Assembly (NCBI GenBank): GCA_003427395.1
Contig: BFEA01000022.1
Span: forward strand, 3,174,419-3,222,746
Direction of reading: 5' to 3'
Length of the DNA stretch: 48,328 nt
Source of the DNA: Chara braunii
Taxonomy: Eukaryota; Streptophyta; Charophyceae; Charales; Characeae
The notes under the pieces are model-generated. The model was not told the origin of the DNA. It was given only the letters and a program-made list of their open reading frames with translations, and ran no database searches. The position numbers and the translations under genes are program-made. Positions within the stretch are counted from its first letter, which is position 1; each line of letters opens with the position of its first letter. Below are positions 41,561-48,328 of the stretch, in pieces.

Positions 41561-43430
41561 GATACCCTTTCACGCTGCTTTACTTTTACAAGGCCTGAGG
41601 CCTGCATCAGGTAAAGGCCCTTTTACTAAGTTTGGGGGAGCAGCATTGTCTCTGATCGAATTTGGCTATGATGTATGCTGATGCAATGAGCCCAGACTTC
41701 AGACCCACATCTCATGCTGCCCGAGCGGAAAAGAGATGGAAACAAAACACGTCCTATGAGAACTCAAATCATCTGGAAATCAAAGTCTTATGCAAACAAG
41801 CTTGTGTACATCAGGCTAGAGAGGTATGGCCGCCAGCAGGCAACAACCATGGATACACTCACTCTTGACCCCCAGGCCTCTGTCTCTCCCTCTGAATGTC
41901 TTCTCTGTTCCTTGCGTATGGTGCACTACAGCTATGCGCCCCTAGACTAGAGCTACTCTTAGCCTCACTCTCTGCCCCGCTCGTCGCTTGAACGCACTAC
42001 GACACAATGACACTTCCACAACAAGCACGAATGGAATGAGTGTTGGCAGCAACTGCTGCGGGGCTTTGTTATTGGACGATTCAGCTTCCCAGCACGTAGG
42101 CTTGTAGGCCCAGGACCCGGTAGCCTGCTGGCTTGGGTTTGTCAACTGTTGATGTTTCTGGAGTGTTCACTCAGGAGCCACTGTCTTACATGAGACTGGA
42201 CTGAAGTGGACTGAACTCTACTACCAACGGGGTGCCTGGCTACCGAACTAGCACTGACTCGACGGTTTTGGCTCATTATGGGACCCTTCTCTGGACCCTT
42301 GGCACTACAGTGCTGATGTGCAGGTTCGTTGCACCCACCGTTACTGGCACTTGCCTAAGCAAGGCCTGTAGAGGTTAAACAAGGTAGCACATAGGCTAGG
42401 AGACACCAAAGAGAGCTTCACGCTTGTGTCAGCGGAGCAATACATGAGGAAGACACGAGGGATGAGTAAGGGAGTTTGGGATATGGCTATTGACTGAGGA
42501 TGACTTGCGGCTCATTCGAACCAAATTGGTTTCCTAGTATTCTGGGATGTGACCTGTGGGAAGCACAATTTTGAACTATGTTTGTAACAATGATTGTGGA
42601 AAGAGTAACTTCTCGAAGTAGTTAGGAGTAACGTGGCCAGGAGGGGGTTCTAGGTTTTGTCTATGTCTTTTTGCTTTTGTTTTATTTTCTGTGTTTGTGC
42701 CTTCATTGCACATGAGGCTGAGAAATACTGAGTACACAGCGTTGAGTGATTCTTTTATGGACACGACTCACACAAATATTCAATGGCAATCGAAGGATTG
42801 GATCAGACATGAGATCATGTGGAAGGCCTTATAGTTAGACATATGCATGGCTACTTTGAGCTTTGTGCAATAACCCGCTCACGTATGCCTTGTCGTCGTC
42901 TAAGGCCCACCCGCAGGCCACAACATGGCCCTCAGGCCTTGCGTCCGACTAAGGGCAAAGAACCCCTGAAATGTAGCTTCAGAGGCCCTGCGCCCGACTG
43001 TTGAGTAAAGTCAACTGCCTGTCGGAATATTGAGGACCATGAGTCAAAGTCTTCACGGACCCAGTCCAGACCACCGGTCAGACAAGCACACTTGCTTGTA
43101 CGCAGGTATCCAGACAGCATTCGGTCCAAGTGGAAGTCTGCAACTGGACGAGATCTAGGCCGTCGGCTGCAAGTCAATCTGAGCCTTCGTGGGTGAGAGA
43201 CCAGAGGCTGGTCAACGTCGTCGGCACTACTTATTGACCCAGCCGCTGGGAGTCACCATTCAGTCTTGCCTTGCTGGCTTGACGCTGGCTGGACGCTGGC
43301 ACTACGCTGGCTGTACGAGGGCATTGTGCAACGACAACCAAGACTGCTGCATTCGCGTGCTGGCGCCTCTCTGCTCTGATGCCAGCTGTCTTCTTTTATG
43401 CTGACGACGCCTGACGTGGCACTCGCGATG
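41561..43430. other. Intron sequence, possible G3 leader/LTR, unresolved
   Basis: A short palindromic stretch AAGGCCTGAGGCCTGC lies at about 41589. The 5' LTR of G3 should be here, but with no second LTR its limits cannot be read. No host exon or other element was recognised. Confidence 0.4.
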
Positions 43431-43545
43431 CTGTCTTTGACATTGCTGACGTGGCGAATGCCACACTGTCTACATTGTTGACGTGGCGCATGCCACACTC
43501 TCTACATTGCTGACGTGGCGCATGCCACACTGTCTTCATTGCTGA
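43431..43545. repeat. 32-bp tandem array of TGACGTGGC sites
   Basis: About 3.5 units: one of 35 bp, two of 32 bp and a partial. Each full unit has CATTG(C/T)TGACGTGGCG followed by CATGCCACA (AATGCCACA in the first unit), so it holds an ACGT core like plant bZIP sites (G-box/C-box hybrids). In the two 32-bp units TGGCGCATGCCA is also a 12-bp palindrome. A related ACGTGGC lies at 43414. The array is about 620 bp upstream of the 44162 exon. Confidence 0.85.
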
Positions 43546-44040
43546 TTGGGATGCGACAAGGAGGGAGATCAGGATCTGTGGGATTGATTGAGTGGGAGAG
43601 AGGGGACTTACCTGTTGATGCTGTTGACATTGCGCGCAGCAGAGTCGTCTTCATGGGAGAACTGTGCCTACGTGGCCCTCCGTTGTGATCAGATCTCGTC
43701 AGGCTTGTTTCTGGGACATTGTTGGCCGACGTGGAGGAGAGGAGATGCCCGAAGAAGAAGTGGAGAACGAGGGGTCTCTATCTACGTGGACATTGATGGA
43801 TACTTTCTCTTCCACCTTCAAAGTCTATCCTCCCCCTCTCCTCCTTCGTCCTCTGGTTACGAGAAATTGTTTTACAGATCACATTTCACGCTTATTGGAG
43901 GCATTTATCAGGGCTGAGTTATCTTGTATCTCAACACTTGACGAGTTTCCTCCAGACTGGGTTCATTACATTTGTGTCTGTGGATTGCATTCCTTAAGTC
44001 CGTTTGTTCGTTGATTTGCTGTACTTGAGTGTGTGCATGC
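43546..44040. other. Intron sequence, nothing recognised
   Basis: A splice-donor-like stretch on the minus strand (CAACAGGTAAGTC, about 43606-43618) is the only signal. The open frames at 43588-44014 show no family resemblance. Confidence 0.45.
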
Positions 44041-44161
44041 TTTTTTCTTCCCTCTCTCCCCCCCTCTTCTCCCTCTCCCCTCATTTGATTGCCTCCCCTC
44101 CTCGTCTTGCATATTTTCCCTCGCTGTTGTTTGACCTGAGGTGATTGTGTTCTGTGAACAG
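44041..44161 (+). promoter_or_regulatory. Polypyrimidine tract and 3' splice site
   Basis: A nearly pure C/T tract (about 44041-44130), a possible branch site at TTTGACCTGAG and the acceptor TGTGAACAG ending at 44161 precede the second Ca2+-ATPase exon. The unusually long pyrimidine tract would favour recognition of this exon after a 16-kb intron. Confidence 0.8.
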
Positions 44162-44262
44162 CTCCTCTGGGTGAATTTAATCATGGACGCGTTTGGCGCC
44201 TTGGCGCTGGCAACGGAGCCACCTCATGACAAGCTTCTTCAGAGACGCCCTGTTGGCCGAAC
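44162..44262 (+). CDS. ACA: P2B Ca2+-ATPase exon (M6 region)
   Basis: 33 codons plus two bases, entering in phase 0 and leaving in phase 2. The protein starts [20 protein letters not shown], covering M6 with the Asn and Asp that bind Ca2+ (equivalent to PMCA Asn879 and Asp883), then [12 protein letters not shown]. It continues directly from the ...LTTVQ end of the exon at 27736. The residue after the Ca2+-binding Asp is Ala, where family members usually have Thr. Donor is AC|GTATGTC. The following exon, starting near the isolated-segment N/W/RN motif, was not found in the remaining 4 kb. Confidence 0.93.
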
Positions 44263-44559
44263 GTATGTCAGTCGCTCTATGCCCCTCATTCATTACATGC
44301 TAGACAATGTTAATCGCTGAGAGATGCTGGGATTGGACGTATTCACTGGACTTGCTTAAACCACCTGTCTGCCAAGAGCCCTGCCCTTCAGCCACTGCAC
44401 CAAAAATCTGTCTGAAGACTCCGAACCATACCTGCAGCACACCTGTGTGGTGCGTGGTGTGGGGTGCAGTGCGTGGCAAAAGCTCAGTATTATTAGCAAG
44501 AAAACAGAAAAAAGACTTGAAAACACACACACACACACGGCTGTCATGATGTCATCTGT

Positions 44560-44603
44560 TGAAATTGGAACAATATAGAGAAGATTAGCATGGCCCCTGT
44601 TCA
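44560..44603 (+). pseudogene. Second U6 snRNA-like sequence, truncated
   Basis: AAATTGGAACAATATAGAGAAG runs on into ATTAGCATGGCCCCTG, with only a few differences from U6 (ACGATACAGAG reads ACAATATAGAG). It is truncated at the same place as the copy at 28054, after CCCCTG plus three bases, and is followed by an A-rich (CAAA)n stretch (44603-44627). It lies 300 bp into the next intron. Pseudogene, likely retroposed. Confidence 0.9.
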
Positions 44604-45100
44604 AAAAACAAACAAACAAACAAAAAACTTCAAATAAAAGAAAACACGACTGTAAGAAATACCTGTTGGAACAGCATGAGGCACATGCATAATGACTGTA
44701 TCTTACCTGAAATATCGCTTGCATACATTCAAGGTGCACTGAAGGATGAGAGACTCATGAAAAAGACAGATTTGGGGCCCAATGTTGATTGTTGCCTCAG
44801 TTTTGTTGCCTTTGCCTGATAGCATTTTCACGAGGGGAGGGGAGGGGCGTGCTATCACACCCCACCTCTCCCTTTTTTTCTCTGACCCTTATTTACAGGG
44901 TGTGGCGCATCAGCGTGCACATGCACCCATGGCGCACACGTGATGCACTGCAGCTATGCTCTGGAGTTGGAACTAACAGATTCATTTCGATGTGGCAGCG
45001 ATGGTTTCTGGGGCTTCAAGGAAAGTGGTCGATTATGGCTGGCTGGGTGAACCTGGCTGTCTTGTCGGTGAGGGGTGGTTAAAGCGATGAACACATGTGT
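44604..45100. other. Intron sequence, nothing recognised
   Basis: No exon of the Ca2+-ATPase or repeat family recognised. A CA run lies at 44523-44538, just upstream of the U6 copy. Confidence 0.45.
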
Positions 45101-47690
45101 CATGTTCTTTTGTTGGTTGGTTGGTTGGTTGGTCCGTTTGTAAATTGGTCAGTGGGTTAGGAGGTCAGTGTGTGCAGAGGTTTGTGGGCAGGTTCGTTGG
45201 ATTGGGTTAGTGGGGTGGGATTGTTGGGATTGGGTACAGTTGGTGGGTCGGATTATTAGCATTGGCTGGGGTGTTCTACTCTGGTTGTTTGGTTGATTGG
45301 GCTGGTTTCAGTTGCTCATGGTGGTTTGGTTTGGTTTGTGTTAAGTTTGTTTTGCTTTATTGGGTTTGTTAAACTTTTTTTCTTTTTTTCCGTTAATTTG
45401 CTTTGCATTGTTGGGTTTGTTTTGGATTGTTGAGCTTGTTTTGGTTTGCTGGGCTTGTCTGGGTTTTGTGTTTGTTAAACTTTGTTTGTAATTTTGCGGG
45501 GTTTGTTTTGGCTGGCCGGGCTTGGTTGTGGTTTTAGCTCGTTTGATATTGCCGTTTTACTGGTTTCGTCTTGTTTGGTTTGGTTTCTTGTTCGTCGTGG
45601 TTCTTTTGTAAGGATTTGATCTTTTGACTGGTCTGTTTGTTTTTCTTGGGTTGTTAATCTATTTGTAGGCTTGTTTGGGTTGGTCTGCTTGGTCAGTTCG
45701 TTCTGTTGGTTTGGGCGGTTCTGTTTGTTTGGTTGGTTGGTTTGGTTCAGTTTGTTGTTTAGGTTGTTTGGTTGGCTGGTTTGTTTGGTTGGCTCCATTG
45801 GTTAGGTTGCCTCCTTCCGGGCTTTGCTTACTTGCTTACTCGTGCTTGCTTCGCTGAGCGCTTGCTTGCATGTTTGCATGCTTGCTTGTGTGCTAGGGTG
45901 CTCACTTGGTCCCTTATTCGCTTGTTTGCATGCTGACCGACTTTGGGTGCAGGCTTGCTTTCTTTCATACGTGCAGGCATACTTGATTGCTCAAAATGCG
46001 AGAACACTTACATGTTTCCATACGTTCATGTCTACCTACCTGCCTGTATGTGTGCTTGGTTGCATCTTGCTTGTGTTGGATGTCTGCTTGCGTGAGTGGC
46101 TGCCTGGATGCGTGCATGCTTGCTTTTATGCCTACCTACTTGTGTGCGTACTTGCATGACTACCAACTTGCTTTCCTGCCTCCCTCTCTGACCCCCCTCT
46201 TGTTTGGATGGATCCCTGTCTGCTCATTTGCTTATTTGACTGCCTGCCTATGTGCTTGCTTGCCTGCCTTCTTTCCTGCTTGTTTGCACAGTTGCCTGCT
46301 TGCTCGCTTGTTTGTTTGTGTGATTCCGGCTTACCTTAGCATGCCTTGGTTGGTCTTGATTGGATCTGGCTAGGCTTCACTTGGCTTGGCTACACTCAGC
46401 TGGGCGTGGCTAAGTTCGGTACCATTCCTTCTCAGGTCTGCTCGTCTGCATGCCTCACCATGCCCAGCTCAGACTTGTCACTGATCAGCACAGCTTGGAG
46501 TGCCTCCCTTCGCTTGCTTTGCTCTAACGTGGCTGGCTTTTTTGTGGCTTTCCTTTCTGCGCTTTGACATGCTCCGGTCTGCCAAGCCTTGTCTTTCTCC
46601 AGCTTGCATTGATGTGTGTGGTGTTGCTTTGAGTTGTCGAGTTTTGCCGTGTTATGCTTGACTTGACCTGCATGGCCCTTCCTTGCCTGTGGTTTTGCGC
46701 CGCCTTGCCTTCACACTGCCTAGCATTCATTCAGTTGGAGCTGTCTGGTCTTGCTTTGGCTGATGTTGCCGTACCTTGCCTTGCCATTCTCCAGCTTGTC
46801 TTGTCTTGCCTTCCATAACTCAGCTTATCTTTGGTTTCATGGCTCAGCTTGACTTATTTTCCCTTGCCTTGTGTTGTCTAGTTCATCTTGCCCTTCTCTT
46901 GGCTTGCCCTACCTTGTTTTGGCTGCGCTAGGCCTTTTTGTGCTTGGCTACCCTTGGCTCTGCTCGAATTGGCTCTGCTTGGGTTGGCTCCATGTGGCTT
47001 GGCTTCACATGGGTTAGTTCTGCTTGGCTTGGCTCTGCATGGCTCGGTTCTTCTTGGCTTGGCTCCATGTGGCTTTGCATCTCCTTGGCTTTCTGAAGTT
47101 GGTAAAGCTTAGTGCTGCCTGGCTTCTCTGGGTTTGGCGCAGCGCAACACAGGCCTGCTTTGGCTCTACTAGGCTCAGCTCCCTCACCCTCTCTCTGGCC
47201 TGGCTTATTCTGGTTTTTCTTGGGTTGGCTTACCTTCATTTTGCCTGAACTCAGCTTGGATTGGATTAACGTACTGGAATGGGCTTTGCTGCACTCCGAG
47301 TGGCTGGGATTGGCTTGGATTGGCTCTGCTTGGCTTGGCCTGGATTTGCTCTGCTTGGCTTGGCTCTGCTTAGCTTTGCTTTACTGTGCTTCAGCTACTT
47401 GGCTTGAGCAGGCTTGGCTTAGATTGGCTTGTTTCTGCTCTGCTTGGCTTCAGTTCACTTCCAGTCAACACATCTTATTTCAGATCAGGTCAACCCGACT
47501 CTTGGATTGGCTTACCTTCATTTTGCCTGGACTCAGCTTGGCTTGGATTAATGTACTGGAATGGGCTTTGCTGCACTCCGAGTGGCTGGGATTGGCGTAG
47601 TTTGGCTCTGCTTGGCTTGGCCGGGATTTGCTCTGCTTGGCTTAACTCTGCTTAGCTTTGCTTTACTGGGCTTCCGCTACTTGGCTTGAG
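45101..47690. repeat. G/T-rich cryptically simple region (TTGG, TTTG, GCTTG, CTTGG)
   Basis: Three successive zones: TTGG/TTTG words (45110-45800; pure (TTGG)n at about 45115-45133), GCTTGC/TGCATG words (45810-46330) and CTTGGCT words (46340-47690). The + strand is poor in A and, in the first zone, in C. Long Cys/Leu/Trp-rich frames across it come from the repeat. No gene. Confidence 0.88.
47225..47690. repeat. 184-bp direct duplication
   Basis: Copy 1 (47225-47408) and copy 2 (47507-47690) both start TTGGCTTACCTTCATTTTGCC and end ACTTGGCTTGAG, with no length difference and few substitutions. They are separated by 98 bp of similar composition. Confidence 0.92.
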
Positions 47691-47869
47691 AAGGTGTTAC
47701 ATGCCCAGTTCGGCGATGTACATAATAAACCGAGGATCCGCAATGTGATAAAAAGGACGGAATGGACAATGCAGTGCAAGTGGAATCTCAACAAGCAGTG
47801 TGCATTCTGATACCTACAAAATGGCGCCTTGTGGCGCAGCGGAAGACTTAGATACAGGTCCTGACCTGA

Positions 47870-48200
47870 CCGGGACTGACCTCTTTCACGTAGTACAAGA
47901 TAGCGCAGCAGAATGCTAGAATACCAATGACGAGCCCACTCAATGTTGCAACGCAGACTAAACATACATCATCTCCATCACAAGGTGTGAAGGAGGCCTG
48001 GCACCACACACAGGAAGAATGCGCCAGGTCCTGATCATGCACAGACAAATAGGAGGGGAACACACGAAGGAGGGGAGTGATGGGAATGTCGTCAACACCA
48101 AGTCTTTGTTACAAGTCCCAAATAATCCCTCGTCAAAATGTCTGAAGCCCAAATGTCGAGTCTGGATCCAAATGTCACCAAGCTCTCTTTTTCTCTCGTA
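47870..48200 (-). repeat. GA-associated repeat module, copy T2
   Basis: Minus-strand counterpart of 25829-26170. The frame with VCLVCVATLSGLVIGILAF, a membrane-helix-like stretch, corresponds to the T1 frame, and the upstream DLVLTTFPSLPSF stretch matches T1 but in another frame, so one copy is frameshifted. As in T1, a (GA)n tract lies on the 5' side of the frame. Confidence 0.65.
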
Positions 48201-48270
48201 GTCTGCTGATGCAGTGAAGTCAGGTAGCGAGAGGGTGAGAGGGAGATGGTGGACTGAGAAGAGGAAGAAG

Positions 48271-48275
<5 letters not shown>

Positions 48276-48328
<53 letters not shown>
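48276..48328. repeat. (CT)n microsatellite at window end
   Basis: Pure CT (GA on minus) to the last base; true length unknown because the window stops inside it. Confidence 0.98.

Larger units (their letters stand above)
27874..44161 (+). other. ACA: 16,288-bp intron of the Ca2+-ATPase gene, filled with retroelements
   Basis: The intron starts GTAACC and ends TGAACAG, phase 0 on both sides. It contains a truncated U6-like sequence, retroposon copies 5 and 6, three LTR1 copies and gypsy elements G2 and G3, the last two antisense to the gene. Near the acceptor, 44041-44130 is almost unbroken C/T, followed by TTTGACCTGAG, a plausible branch region. No additional exon is needed by the protein alignment. 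Confidence 0.88.

Noticed and set aside
43431-43545. CRISPR array (32-bp repeats)
   Set aside because: Units are directly adjacent with no spacers and the context is eukaryotic.
44897-45082. Next Ca2+-ATPase exon after TTTACAG
   Set aside because: In phase 2 the translation does not resemble the segment that follows PVGR in the family (no MWRN-type motif).
45824-46373. Cys/Leu-rich secreted or membrane protein frames
   Set aside because: The residues follow from the GCTTG/TGCATG repeat words; no start context, motif or splice pattern.

Overview
The window is nuclear DNA of a eukaryote with a large, repeat-packed genome. The only host gene I can identify is on the + strand. Two exons, 27736-27873 and 44162-44262, encode consecutive parts of a plant-type P2B Ca2+-ATPase (autoinhibited Ca2+-ATPase, ACA/PMCA family, membrane segments M5 and M6). 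They are joined by a canonical GT-AG intron of 16,288 bp. The plant-type ACA sequence, the Ty3/gypsy and LINE content and the very long intron point to the green lineage. A streptophyte alga with inflated introns, such as Chara, is my best guess, but it is an inference from style and not a demonstrated identity.

Layout. 1-5.7 kb: GC-rich start with four ambiguous bases, a (CATC)n tract, a solo LTR (1330-2416) flanked by two copies of a short LINE-tail/SINE-like retroposon, then several diverged tandem duplications. 5.7-8.5 kb: minus-strand LINE copy with endonuclease but no reverse transcriptase. 8.5-13.1 kb: minus-strand Ty3/gypsy element G1, broken in gag, protease, RT and integrase. 13.1-17 kb: no recognisable genes; GAA, GA and ATTG simple repeats. 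17-25.7 kb: plus-strand LINE with ORF1, endonuclease, an open 472-codon RT frame and a C-terminal part interrupted by a retroposon. 25.75-27.5 kb: (GA)n followed by a repeat with a membrane-segment-like frame, then a second LINE's C-terminal end and 3' tail. 27.7-44.3 kb: the two ATPase exons and their intron, which holds a truncated U6-like sequence, three copies of one LTR family, gypsy remnant G2 (with an internally inverted RT core), gypsy remnant G3 and a bZIP-site-like tandem array. 44.5-48.3 kb: a second truncated U6-like sequence, a long G/T-rich cryptically simple region with a 184-bp duplication, and a second copy of the GA-associated repeat at the window end.

All the transposon open frames carry stops, frameshifts or lost catalytic residues, so I read them as decayed copies; the 472-codon LINE RT segment is the least damaged. 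The host Ca2+-ATPase exons are intact with matching phases and good splice sites, so the gene is probably functional and must splice across a 16-kb field of dead retroelements. Its upstream and downstream exons were not found and probably lie outside the window. The frames discussed here were read as eukaryotic; many open stretches begin with non-ATG codons and their exact starts carry no meaning.
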